64,000 bases of DNA. Source: Liolophura sinensis (taxonomy: Eukaryota > Mollusca > Polyplacophora > Chitonida > Chitonidae). Positions 47,716-58,430 of the stretch are shown here, in pieces. The first letter of the stretch is position 1. Every line of letters begins with the position of its first letter. Where the stretch lies: NCBI RefSeq assembly GCF_032854445.1, contig NC_088301.1, forward strand, positions 16,297,518 through 16,361,517, in the 5' to 3' direction. The position numbers and the translations under genes were made by a program. The notes beneath the pieces are model-generated. The model made no database searches. It saw only the letters and a list, made by a program, of their open reading frames with translations, and was not told where the DNA came from.

Positions 47716-48095
47716 GTGAGTCTAGCCCCAGGTGACGAACGGACGAACAGGATGTCTTTACATAATACATATTGCCCTGGAGAAGGAAATGAATTTATGC
47801 AAAGAAAGCTAAATCAATCCATTCCAAATGACAACCGGAAGACCTTCGTGTCGTCCGTCATGACGGACAAACATGGACATCATAACGCATGCGCGTATCA
47901 TATCTAATGAGGGATGAGATGGAATTGATAAAGCTGCGCTGGATTGTGTGACATTTCACTTTGAAAGCTTTCTTTAGTAAGGAGGTCCCTATTGGGACAG
48001 TATAGATTATACTGTCTTGCCTATACGTCCACCACAGTACAGACTTCTGACTTGCCTAGATACGTCCAAAATATTGCATACTAATGTTTGTATGT
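47716..48095. other. 3' flank of the membrane exon with an open shifted frame
   Basis: Just after the donor, a different frame stays open from 47704 to the TAA ending at 47907, giving a polar tail-like peptide (MSLHNTYCPGEGNEFMQRKL, VSSVMTDKHGHHNACAYHI). It could be a cytoplasmic tail reached by a frameshift or assembly indel, or only chance. After 47907 the sequence is non-coding up to the next array. Confidence 0.3.
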
Positions 48096-48764
48096 ACTAA
48101 ACTGCATACTACATGTAAATCTGCACTAAACTGCATACTACATGTAAATCTGCACTAAACTGCATACTACATGTACATCTGCACTAAACTGCATACTACA
48201 TGTACATCTGCACTAAACTGCATACTACATGTACATTTGCACTAAACTGCATACTACATGTACATCTGCACTAAACTGCATACTGCATGTACATCTGCAC
48301 TAAACTGCATACTACATGTACATCTGCACTAAACTGCATACTACATGTACATCTGCACTAAACTGCATACTACATGTACATTTGCACTAAACTGCATACT
48401 ACATGTACATCTGCACTAAACTGCATACTAGATGTACATCTGCACTAAACTGCATACTACATGTACATTTGCACTAAACTGCATACTGCATGTACATCTG
48501 CACTAAACTGCATACTACATGTACATCTGCACTAAACTGCATACTGCATGTACATCTGCACTAAACTGCATACTAGATGTACATCTGCACTAAACTGCAT
48601 ACTACATGTACATCCTGCACTAAACTGCATACTGCATGTACATCTGCACTAAACTGCATACTAGATGTACATCTGCACTAAACTGCATACTACATGTACA
48701 TCTGCACTAAACTGCATACTACATGTACATTTGCACTAAACTGCATACTACATGTACATCTGCG
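48096..48764. repeat. 29-bp minisatellite, 23 copies
   Basis: ACTAAACTGCATACTACATG followed by TACATCTGC repeats 23 times with a 29-bp period. One unit has an extra base (CATCCTGC). Recurrent variants are GCATGTACA, GATGTACA and ACATTTGC. Identity between units is very high, indicating recent expansion or homogenisation. Confidence 0.98.
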
Positions 48765-49745
48765 TGTACATCAATGTAGACTGGTGACTGCATACATTTC
48801 CACAACAATAGCTTGTCCGTGAGTACACAAGAATATATAAATATTACTATTGCGCGTACTTGAAAAGACTAGGATAGTGACTTCAAATAGACTACAGGTA
48901 CATCTGTGTGTACATCAGTGTAGACTGGTGACTGCATACATTTCCACAACAATAGCTTGTCCGTGAGTATACAAGAATATATAAATATTACTTTTGTGCG
49001 TACTTAAACATACTATGATAGTGACTTCAAAATAAACTACAGGTACTTCTGCGTGTACATTAACACAAGCTACTAGCTATACATCCATGACACAAAAGAT
49101 TACACAAGCGCATTCAAACTATATGCACAGATTGTCTATACGTTGACAATGATACAAGCTAAATCTGCGAACACAATAAAATACACCATATCTGTGTGCA
49201 CGACAATGCAGACTACATGTTGTTGATACATGTAAATACACAATACAAACTACATCTACGTGTTCATCAGTAGAGACGTTTCTCACAGATACGTGTACAC
49301 AATGCAAAGTTCGTCTGTACGTTCACAACAACATGAACTACATCTGCCGCGCATGAATATAGACATTAGTCTTTAAGTATGTCCATAACAGTACGAACCA
49401 GCTATATCTTTCTGTGCATCAATACAGGTGTTTGTCTATATGTTTACAACGGCATTACCTACATGTGACGTGCATGAATATAGACAGTAGTCTGTGTGTA
49501 TGTCGATAACAATACGAACTAGCTACTCCCGCTTGTGTATCAGTACAGGCGTTTTTCTATACGTCCAAACACAACACAAAATACACATCAATACAGACTA
49601 TACCTGCTTGTGCATAAGTTTGTCTATACCTCCACAACAGTTCAAACTATATATCTACATGCGCACAATAAGGCGTTTGTCTGTACGTCCACAACAATAC
49701 ATAACATTCGCCCTCATTGCAAAGACTATAATGAATAATACTTAG
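48761..49745. repeat. 144-bp duplication followed by decayed repeats
   Basis: 48761-48904 and 48905-49049 are near-identical direct copies sharing TGTACATCA.TGTAGACTGG, CATACATTTCCACAACAATA and ACAAGAATATATAAATATTA. From 49050 to about 49745 looser units carry the same CTACATCTGCGTG, GTCTATACGTCCACAACA and ATACAAACTA words. This looks like an ancient array continuous with the 29-bp minisatellite. Confidence 0.85.
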
Positions 49746-50099
49746 CGCACTTTTTCCATACAACTCCCGAGACCTGCAAACTGTATACATCACTTGTTAA
49801 TTGTTGCTCCAGTGAAGTTAGACAGTGTCCCCAGGGTACATAACCATTTCTGTTGGTTGATTACAGAGACAGTGATTCATGACTGTATCACATATGACTG
49901 TATCATAACGTTTGCAGTCTAAATGTGTTATGAAGGCCAGAGTACTATTGTTATTCTTCTGGCAAACTGGGAGACAGCGTAATGACTGGTAGACCATGAG
50001 CCACCTCGTTAGCAGCAACACTCGAAGCGCTCTGGATATGTACCTACGCTTCAGACAGCACCAAAAGCGTTGACAGGTAGGAAGATACACGGTTAAAAC
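49746..50099. other. Non-coding spacer
   Basis: Short frames only; no recognised feature. Confidence 0.45.
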
Positions 50100-50590
50100 A
50101 TGATGTCTTTAGATATGACTGGTTGGTTAAGAGCAAAACGGGCACTGGTTGGATAACAGCGAAACAGACGCTGGTTGGATAACATCGAAACAGACACTGA
50201 TTGACTAACAGCGAAACAAAGATTGCTTTGATTAGCCGCGAAACTGGCACTGGTTTTTTAACAGCAAATCAAGTGCTGGATGGTTAACAGGGAAACAGAC
50301 ATGCATTTGGTTGATTGACGGTGACACAGACACTGGTTGATTTAACTGTGATAAGAGACACAGTCTTTCATTAGCAGTTCCTTTTTAGGGTTTAGAAAAG
50401 TGACAAGAAATAACGATGCTTTAAAACATAGCTGTCAAGTAATAGCGGGCCAATATTGGCAGTAACAAGTGAGTGTTTAACTGTGACAATAAGTGGTTCG
50501 TTTCTTGTGCACAGTGACAGGTTCACAGTGAAAAGAAAAAATGGTTGGCCGATCACCATGACAAGTGGTTTATCAACGGTTGGGAAAGAA
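50100..50590. repeat. Decayed tandem array, CTGGTTGG..AACAGCGAAACAG
   Basis: CTGGTTGGATAACAGCGAAA and variants recur about every 26-32 bp from 50119 to about 50370, most clearly at 50143-50215. Looser AACTGTGACA and ACAAGTGGTT words continue to about 50590. Open frames of 83-84 codons on both strands at 50.39-50.71 kb lie on this decayed repeat and are not accepted as genes. Confidence 0.8.
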
Positions 50591-51640
50591 ACCATATGCA
50601 TATTTGTAGTTCCATATAACCGAGTGCGTCCCATATTACATATCACTGAAAGCGTGGACGGAGTAGTACTAATGGATATTTATCTCGAATATAAAACAAC
50701 AAATTGATGAACTGAACCAAGAGTTGTAAATTACACACAGTGATATATACCTTTATCAGTAAACTTGAACTATTCTTTGAACCCGATGAATGGATTACGT
50801 TTAAATATTTCGACTAATGAGTACAGAAACTATAACCTGCAGTGATTGCCGGTAAAGACATGGGGAAAAAATAACACCTGCTCAACATATTTGTAAATAT
50901 TAAGTGATTTCTTAATGACTTGCACAGTGTAAAACAATTGGCTATCGTGTAGTTTAGTTATATGCATGTATAACCAGTCCAGTGGGTGCAGTTCGTCAAC
51001 ATTGCATTACTCCTTGACGTCAACGATATGTGTACCAGAGAGAATCGCATTGCTTGAAAATACATCTTTCATACTTTTACATATCTGTTTGTAGATGTAC
51101 ATCCCACCAATATATATAAAGTACATGATTAAAAAGCATACTTTTAAACACTGGTACTTAGCAACCACTCTCGTACATATATTAAAGATACGATATATTC
51201 GATATATTGAGCAAAATTAAGTCGTCGATCTGCTTAGTGACCACTTATACATACCGCTATATTATATGTTTGACTTGCTTGTGATTTATTCACAGAGTAT
51301 TATAGTGAATAATACTCACTATAATACTCAGTTATAAACTTATAGTATTAATTATTGTGTAAACCTCTCATTATGAGAAACTATTGTATATTATACTTGT
51401 ATTTGTTTGTTAGAGCTTTGGGGTGTTTTTTCTAGATCGGGGAGGATCTGCTTGAATGGGAGCGTTACAAGTTATCCTACATGAAAATTCTATAAGTAAA
51501 TCCGAATTTCGATTAGGAATTGTTAGTATTAAAGTTTACTCTTGTACATTGGACTTATATTGGATAAAATCAGTGAATGATTCATAACCCATGAACCCAT
51601 ACCATTAGGCCAACAGATATCTTTTTAATTTATCCATTCC
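50591..51640. other. AT-rich non-coding stretch
   Basis: No exon or mobile element recognised apart from a strong hairpin at 51295-51329. Confidence 0.5.
51295..51329. other. Perfect 14-bp inverted repeat, 7-base loop
   Basis: GAGTATTATAGTGA at 51295-51308 and TCACTATAATACTC at 51316-51329 are exact reverse complements separated by ATAATAC. In DNA it could extrude; in RNA it would form a stable stem. No tRNA, known ncRNA or transposon end is evident around it. Confidence 0.85.
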
Positions 51641-51785
51641 TGGGGAGTCTCCCAGGCCGAGGGGATTAGGACGTCAGAGCGGCGCAGTGACCCAGGAGCC
51701 TCTCACAAGTGCGGTGGCTTTGAGTTCAACTAGCTCAAGCTGGCTTCGTCTCCAGAAGAAGAAGGTGGGAAAAGGCTTACCGGTA
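51641..51785 (+). mobile_element. SINE-1 5' part, sense, decayed
   Basis: TGGGGAGTCTCCCAGGCCGA, GGGGATTAGGACG, AGTGACCCAGGAGCCTCTCA and TGGCTTTGAGTTCAACTAGC follow the tRNA-like head order of SINE-1, then CAAGCTGGCTTCGTCTCC. The core and tail are lost. Confidence 0.75.
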
Positions 51786-52687
51786 TATCCCTACTACCTT
51801 CAAAGCGGTACTTCGTCACACAATTGGGATCGCACTTTAGGTTGATTACAGTGGTACCGGTACTAGAATAAGTCCAGGGGAGAGTATACGAAGCGCTTGT
51901 AATGACATGTGTTCGCAACTATACAAAGATAGTTAAGATATCTATGCCCAAAAAACGTGACGCTTACTTTAGTCTATCTCTTTAGTCAGTGCCTATATAT
52001 TCAGCTGTCTGTAAAATCATGCCACTGTTTCTTTTTTAATAATTATGACGTCACCAGAGGCAATGGCTTCTTGCCGTCGAAACCGAGCTTATGGACTTAT
52101 GAACATTATGATCTAGAAAATGTGATCTTCAGTTTTCTTCATAACTTCATTTTCATTGCAAGAATATGAACTTCCAACCTATCCACGTGTAAAGATTGTG
52201 TTGTTACGTGTCACGGACTAAAAGCAATTTTGGTATCGAGTATGACTGATTTTACAGAGAGCTGAATATAGGCGACTGGCTTTAAGAAATAAACTACAGT
52301 GCTGCAACAAACAGGCTTGATCCGGATGTATGACAATTAGAGGAAGAAAGACCTACCCTTCAGATCTGTCCCCTGGCTTACGTCATCACTGACGTTGGCC
52401 TATGTGGTAACGTGTTGATCAGCTGACTTGTTTGAAACTTCCCATATTTTGATTTTTCTTGTGTAAACACATTGCGTAACCAGATTTTAATTGCACATGT
52501 GCCTTTTTTTAGCGAAACTAGGTTTGTTTTCTTTGCATTTTTATCCTAAACAAATTGTGCATTATGACGACGAAGTACCCATAATCTTCTGAACTTACGC
52601 TCCCCGATATCTTTTGATTAGATTTGCAACATTCTCGTTTGAAGTGGCGTGACGTTCACAGCATTGGCAAGCTGCTATCGTGATACG

Positions 52688-52706
52688 CGTGTGTGTGTGT
52701 GTGTGT
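52688..52706. repeat. Short (GT)n tract
   Basis: Nine to ten GT dinucleotides in a row, just upstream of the G-rich tract. Confidence 0.9.
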
Positions 52707-52782
52707 TAGGTGAAGAGTGAACACTGGGAATTTTCGTATAAAAGAAAATCCTGATGATGGTACATGCTTGACCATTTGGATT

Positions 52783-52815
52783 TGGGGGGGGGAGGGGGGC
52801 GAGGGGAGAGGGGGA
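52783..52815 (+). other. G-rich tract with quadruplex potential
   Basis: Runs of 9, 6, 4 and 5 G separated by A, CGA and AGA. This satisfies the usual four-run quadruplex pattern on the plus strand. Function, if any, is unknown. Confidence 0.7.
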
Positions 52816-53619
52816 ACTGACTGATAACCTTTTGTGCAGTTTCGTGTAAAATTTTGTCGGCAGTGCTTATGTTATGCAGGGCATTCAGTACTACACTGTA
52901 GTTATTGGTGGGTTCATATGGGCTGTACTTTAGGCAATATATATTCAAATATATTAGTACATGTATATACAAACAATTCCGATCCCTCACAAGGGAACAG
53001 TTTTAAATGGCCCGTATTAAGCCAAATTGGTAATCCGATAAAAGATGCTTTATTAATGACAATGAACGTTAATATTTACTTTGTGCACGTGTTGCCATCG
53101 TTACGAGCTACAAACATAGACTACAGTTATGTGAGTATACCGCGGAATGGTTGTTGCCATATGTATACAGCCTGTTGCTTGATGCACTGTACATGTGTAA
53201 CAAATCTAGCCAAAATGTCTGTGCTGTTATTTATGAATAGACTATTTACATACCTGTAAATGCATATATCAACTGTTATAAGAATAAGAATAAATATTGG
53301 GAAATGTTTGTTTCAACTCTTTGTATCGACTTCATTCAGTCACACGATCAACATGTTAATAACCTATTTTGCTCTATGGATAATACTGCATTAATTTTAT
53401 AGCAATTTGGTATTCAATACTGTCGATGACATTCGGCCGGTAAAGCTGGCTCCTTGATAATTAAATATACGACTGGCATTCCACCAAATAAGGATAGTCC
53501 TTTGTTCCTAACAGTTGACAGTGAGGTACAAAGCAGTGGTTAGACTTAAGGCAGCATTCTCAGTTGATTGATTGACATATATTCATTTTATATATTGAAT
53601 ATATCATTTAGAGGGACGG

Positions 53620-53735
53620 TGGCTTGTCTTATGATGGGGAAGAAACGCACGATCATCCGAAAGGACCTACCCTCGTGAAGTCAAGTGCACTTGAACTCAA
53701 AGGATCGCAGAGGTCATTATGCTGCAATAGCAAGT
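53620..53735 (-). mobile_element. SINE-1 body, antisense, strongly decayed
   Basis: TTATGATGGGGAAGAAACGC, ACGATCATCCG, GACCTACCCTCGTG, GTGCACTTGAACTCAAAGGA and CAGAGGTCATTATGCTGCAA follow the antisense SINE-1 order from core to tRNA-like region. The tail is missing. Confidence 0.6.
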
Positions 53736-54439
53736 CAAACACCAGCTCACGGACACCTCCCCCCTCCTATTCTCCTACCACACCAGCATTTAAAGAGAAT
53801 ACACCTTTTTTCTACAGTTCACATTGAATTACACAGCAATGCTTAGACGTAAGACAACATTTAAACATTGATAACAATTTCATTCCAACTCATCGTAGTT
53901 GTGTTACACGTACATATCTTAATTAAGAATAAGTACAATGTTTTCTTTTCACCGGAAGTATCAGATTTGAAACGTAATACCGTGTATACCTGAAGGGAGG
54001 AAACTAATTTTCTTTGACGTTTAAGAGTAACCCTGTACACCCGTGGCATAGACAACAAAATTACCAGAGGCTTTCACTTGGTCAATTTTCTTGTCATCTG
54101 TACATGCAATCTTTTCTAGTTAGCGGCCACTATAGAGAAATTCCGTGACAGTCACATCAGTCGTAGATAGTTCTAATGAATCATTCTAGAGTTCGGATCC
54201 ATAAGGCTATCGTATCTAGACTTAGTTGATCGTAACTATGTCATAGCACATGTTGGAGGCATCGGTATAGTTACAATAAGCTTAACCCCCGACAAAGGTA
54301 AAAAACATTATTCGATATAGCCAAGCCACACTTTTCATACCAGAAAGTAGCCAAATTTTTGAAAACATGTAAACTGTGTGTATAGCACAAATATTTTATA
54401 ACGGGATGGATTTCTAATTTCCCTTTTCTTGAAATGTAG

Positions 54440-54595
54440 GCTGCGGAGGACTGGATCCACGCCATTGGAGTCAGCAGTTATTATATAATTGTAGGCTACA
54501 TTTGTTTTCCATGGGCCAAAAACCGAACTCTTCTATACAGAAACCGTCTAGAGGGAACATTACTTCTGGAACTTACTCATACTTTAAAACATTGA
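54440..54595 (+). CDS. Possible terminal exon, hydrophobic, unknown protein
   Basis: A good acceptor (TTTCCCTTTTCTTGAAATGTAG) ends at 54439. The frame from 54440 reads 51 codons to a TGA at 54593: AAEDWIHAIGV, a hydrophobic stretch (SSYYIIVGYICFPWA), then KNRTLLYRNRLEG. A second frame from the same acceptor is open longer, to 54708, with polar content (HTDKYREYWLPIDENLLQV). Two competing frames weaken both. No family recognised. Confidence 0.22.
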   Translation, partial: AAEDWIHAIGVSSYYIIVGYICFPWAKNRTLLYRNRLEGTLLLELTHTLKH

Positions 54596-54708
54596 TTAAC
54601 TATAGGCACAACCAACACACCGACAAATACAGAGAATATTGGTTGCCAATCGACGAAAACCTTCTCCAAGTTCCCGAAATGCCAACCACCGGTTACATTG
54701 ATTTTTGA

Positions 54709-56084
54709 ACTAGCCATAAAGACGATTGATTTCAGAATTTCCGAAAAAAGAGGAAATTGATTTCTCAAATAATCATCTTTTCCGGTATTTCTCTTAGAAT
54801 TTGGGAGAGTTCTTTGTCCATTGGGCGAATCTGGTTTCTGAAAACCTCCAACCTTGTTATTATTACAAACGGCCATGCTGACGCAGAATGTTCTTTAAGC
54901 ACAATCTTGGAGGCAGTTTCCCGCCAGTACGTTCCTATAGATACTTGTGCTGTGAAAACTGTACATGTACACACCATGTGTCTGTACAGGACAGGACACG
55001 TAGCATTGATTCAGTGAAGATCCACGACTGTTTCGCTTAGACTGAGTAAGTTTGTAGGCGTACAACGCACAATCTTGACCATCAGGTACAACCAAGTTTA
55101 TCTCCATTCCAATAAACTTGCTCATCGAAAACTATATCTTAAACTAAATTACTCCATATATACTCCATAGACAAATCCACTGCTGTATTAACGACATCGT
55201 TTGTGGCCATCTGCTCCAAATGACATACTTGCAGCATAAATTCTCACAGAGGCTATATCTACATAACCAGAGGTTCCGTAGGTTATGCATACAATTACTT
55301 TAAAAACAATGGCCATTGGAAAGGAAATTTACCGCGGAACAAAAAACGAAAAAGGCAACAAAAAGTTCTAAAAGATTTGAGAAGAAAGCACTGCTTATCA
55401 TCATAAATTGACAACAACGTATCGTTCTTTCAAATAATCTTACAAATTATTGTCAGGATACTTCTACGATAGTAAGGTAAAGTCAGAAGGCGAAAAGAGA
55501 AACATTAGCACATAAGAAGACAGGGCTGGGTAATCTGTAGGACACAAAGTACTGGGGAATATGGAATTGGAAAACGATTATGGTTCGGCGCTACGCGAGT
55601 AATGTCAATTTTCACATTTACCACAACAAGGAATCGGGAATGGAAAGCTACAAAAATCACTTTAAGGTGATGGACTTGCCGAAATGAGTACAGGACTGAG
55701 TGGATTACTAGACGCCATTAGGCTGTGCGTGGGTTGAATTGGCTCTGGGTGAATTAGAGAACTGCTCTGAGGTTGTCTGCGTACCACTGATTCAATTCCG
55801 GTGGCCAGTCAACCAGGACTGTGCTGTACTTGTACAACATATATGCTGTTTCTTAAGCAAGAGACGAGATGTCCCCATCCGGCTTCCATACGTGTAATTT
55901 GCCCTTTCAGATGGTAGATGAACTCATTTACTGTAGTGGTTCTTTAGTTGTTGCTGATGTCACCAACCTTAACCTTTGACTGATGTGGGCCCCTTGTAGT
56001 ACATGTATGCGATGACCCCTGAACGATATACAAGAACTATGTTTGCGTGTGGATTATAACAGATGCCCACAGGTTTGATTTGAG
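54709..56084. other. Non-coding stretch, overlapping short frames
   Basis: Frames of 70-99 codons overlap on both strands at 54.58-55.13 kb, which is typical of chance. No repeats recognised in 55.1-56.0 kb. Confidence 0.4.
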
Positions 56085-56300
56085 ATGGTTGAATGGGGTT
56101 TAACGTTGCACTCAAGAACATTTCACTTATACTGCATTTTGCCATTTATATACGGCAATAATGGGTAGGTTGTACCATACAGAGTGCTGGGAGGAAAACC
56201 ACTAGCATTTGACAAGAAACTAACGAGCTTTCCAACGTTTGGCATAAATTTTCACTCTCAGAGCGAGTTCGATGCGTATGTCACAATGATCGAAAGTACA
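56085..56300 (-). mobile_element. SINE-3 type copy, antisense
   Basis: GGGGTTTAACGTTGCACTCA, AGAACATTTCACTTATACTG, TATACGGCAATAATGGGTAG, GTACCATACAGAGTGCTGGG, GGAAAACCACTAGCATTTGA and AACTAACGAGCTTTCCAACG show a SINE-like core parallel to, but distinct from, SINE-1. It ends with GCGAGTTCGATGCG, a possible tRNA-like piece. Family assigned by order of words only. Confidence 0.6.
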
Positions 56301-56461
56301 GGCGATCCCAACGAACTTTACACATGTACTTAATGATACTCAATGACCTGTATGTAAGACCACTTAAATTTGCAAAGCCGAACATGGCATGAGCACAGCT
56401 TAGAAATATTTATTTGATGAATAAATTTCGTTTATCGCCGTACTCAGCTAAGAAACTTGGC

Positions 56462-56770
56462 TTAATATACCACGGCTCAGTTGGTAGATTGTCCGCTTCG
56501 GAGATGGTAGATCCAGGTTCAATCCTGGGTCGGGTCTCACCTTAAAAGAGGAAGTAACTTCCTCACTTGGGGTTCAGCATGGAGAGGATAGTGCAACGAC
56601 TAGTTGACCAGAATCGGTATAATGCCTCGGGTTGAGCGGCTTACTTGCCTTCGGTAGGTTGTCTCAGTGAAGCAGAACTAGATAAAAGAGCGGCGGAAAT
56701 CCGCCCTGAGTCATATGACTAAAAAAATTGCTAAGTACTACGTTAAACCCTAAGCACTCACTCACGTTCT
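56462..56770 (+). mobile_element. SINE-2 copy, sense, with intact Pol III boxes
   Basis: Head CGGCTCAGTTGGTAG (A-box at about 56472-56483) and GGTTCAATCCT at 56516-56526 (B-box) stand at normal tRNA spacing. The body follows with CCTTAAAAGAGGAAGTAACT, GCAACGACTAGTTGACC, TTACTTGCCTTCGGTAGG, AGTCATATGACTAAAAAAAT and TACTACGTTAAACCC, ending in a CACTCACTCAC tail. Both boxes are close to consensus, so this copy could have been transcribed by RNA polymerase III when inserted. Confidence 0.93.
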
Positions 56771-56799
56771 AACTAATACAAGGGAGGTGAGATTTATGG

Positions 56800-56935
56800 G
56801 TGGAATAAACTTGAGCATTGCGAGGGTAAACCATGAACCTTTGGTAAGTTACTGACAAACTTTTCCACTTGTTACGGACAGATATATTCACACCATCCTG
56901 GTGGAAAAGAAGTTGTCTTCGACGAAATTTGGACA
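56800..56935 (-). mobile_element. SINE-3 type fragment
   Basis: GGTAAACCATGAACCTTTGG, TAAGTTACTGACAAACTTTT, GACAGATATATTCACACCAT and CCTGGTGGAAAAG match the order at 31265-31350. No head or tail preserved. Orientation assigned by analogy. Confidence 0.5.
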
Positions 56936-57227
56936 CCATTTTTTGTCACCAAAGCCCAGCTATACATTAAATGTGAGCGGAGATCAGAGAACACTATAGC
57001 TGTTCGACCAGTTTATCCATGAGTATTGCGGAATGAACGTATGGGTTTACCGGTCAATAAAAATTATGCTTTCAATGAAACTCTCCGCTTGTGTCGCCTT
57101 TCAATGGAGCGCATTTTCCATGTTGTTTATTTCTTTCCGTAAGAGTACAGCTCATTGAATAATAAAGACACAGATGTATTAATATAATGGCAGACAGACA
57201 GGCAGTAGTAGTAATGCTGTGCACGAG
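56936..57227. other. Short spacer inside the SINE cluster
   Basis: No recognised feature; flanked by SINE-3 and SINE-2 copies. Confidence 0.5.
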
Positions 57228-57560
57228 TTACACTGAGTGAGTGAGTGCCTGGGGTAAAACGTCGTACTCAACAATTTTTCAGTCATATGCCGACGAAGGG
57301 ATCCTTAGATAGCATGTTATGCGCCTCCTTGTTGCAAGACGGATTCCCACCGCTCAGTCTAGTGCTGCTTCACTGAGACGCCTTACCGAAGGCAAGTAAG
57401 AAGCCCCGCCCAAGCCATTATACTGATACGGGTCAACCAGTCGTTGCACTATCCCCTTCATGCTGAACGCCAAGTCTTAGGTTTGACTCGACCCTAATTG
57501 ACCCTATACGGCTCCCAAAGGGAACGCTCTACCAACTGTGCTATCGGGGCCGATGGGGTT
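57228..57560 (-). mobile_element. SINE-2 copy, antisense
   Basis: Plus strand begins with GAGTGAGTGAGTG, then GTAAAACGTCGTACTCAACA, TTTTTCAGTCATATGCCGAC, CCTCCTTGTTGCAAGACGGA, GTGCTGCTTCACTGAGACGC, TTACCGAAGGCAAGTAAG, GGGTCAACCAGTCGTTGCAC, and ends with GGAACGCTCTACCAACTGTG. The last part is the antisense A-box side of the tRNA-like head; the B-box region is partly deleted. Same subfamily as the sense copy at 56462, forming an inverted pair. Confidence 0.93.
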
Positions 57561-57882
57561 ACATTGAAATACCTACCCTCTTGTATGGAAGAGTCTATGT
57601 GCCGAAATACGAAATGCTGATATATATTTTAAATATTTACTAAGAACATATTTAGTTAAATATAACTGGAGTGTTAAGCTATCAACCAAGTGTCGGTAAA
57701 GAAAACATTTTGACATGTCTTCAGTTTTAGAACGTGATTCTTGTATAAACTGATCCATCAAAATTTGGCAGGACAGTGTTAAAAATATGGCACATGTGTG
57801 ATAAATTGATTGTCCCAGTATTCATTCATTCCAAGTCTTGATTATTGTTATGAAGCCAGTAACACTTACTACGAGATTCCTA

Positions 57883-58430
57883 TCATAAAGAATACATGTC
57901 CTTATACAGGTTTTGTAAAATGAAATTATTAGACTGTGATAACTTCAACCAGTATTTCATAGTCATAAACTTTCTTGTCAGTACAAGCGAGTTCCGACCA
58001 AGCTCAAAGTATACCATAATACTGGGCGATTTATTATTCACTCCAAATACCCATTCACAAAAATCAAGATCTACCACTTCTATATCTCTGGCAACAAATA
58101 CTTCTCCACACTTCACAGCCATTATTTACAATACCTTCGATATATTTATCAAATAATTTCAATCTTGTTGAGCAATTAAAATCCAAAGTCGAAATTGTGT
58201 TCGACCAAAAAGAAATTCATTTACCCTGTGCAGACAGACGCTGTTGACATTCGGAAAATTTTGTATCATATGTAAAAAATAAACCTAAGTATACAATATC
58301 ATTCACAACTTCCACGGCCTCATTACCCACATAGAACTGCTCACTTGTACATTGCCAGCCCTGTCGGAATATCACCACTTTTGTTTTGTTTATATTAACA
58401 TTTAGTTCCCATTGTTTGCAATAACCATAT
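57883..58430 (-). pseudogene. Non-LTR retrotransposon (LINE) reverse-transcriptase remnant
   Basis: Minus strand, in at least three frames: first WELNVNINKTKVVIF, then EAVEVVNDIVYLGLFF and a stop; next LKLFDKYIEGIVNNGCEVW; then DLDFCEWVFGV, VYFELGRNSL and MTMKYWLKLSQSNNFI. These are the ordered landmarks of the thumb and post-RT region of LINE polyproteins (W.L..N..KT+.++F, YLG+.F, LFD....I+N.GCEVW, ELGR.PL, KYWLKL), known from the family. The catalytic YADD region would lie upstream, before 58430, but was not found. Two or more frameshifts show a dead copy. Confidence 0.88.

Larger units (their letters stand above)
51786..53619. other. Non-coding stretch with simple-sequence tracts
   Basis: Contains a (GT)n tract at 52688-52706 and a G-rich tract at 52783-52815. 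A 141-codon plus frame at 52834-53259 has many Cys, Tyr and Met but no domain, no trusted splice flanks and AT-rich codons, so it is not called. No mobile element recognised. Confidence 0.45.

Noticed and set aside
48096-48764. CRISPR-like regularly spaced repeats
   Set aside because: The 29-bp units are directly adjacent with no unique spacers, and the window is animal DNA; it is a minisatellite.
50392-50707. Matching 83-84 codon open frames on both strands
   Set aside because: They lie largely on a decayed tandem array; neither has independent coding evidence.
52834-53259. 141-codon plus-strand open frame
   Set aside because: AT-driven composition, no recognised domain, no trusted splice sites; frames of this size occur by chance in 64 kb.
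56470-56530. Functional tRNA gene from the A-box and B-box
   Set aside because: The acceptor stem cannot be completed and a SINE body follows; it is the tRNA-like head of SINE-2.
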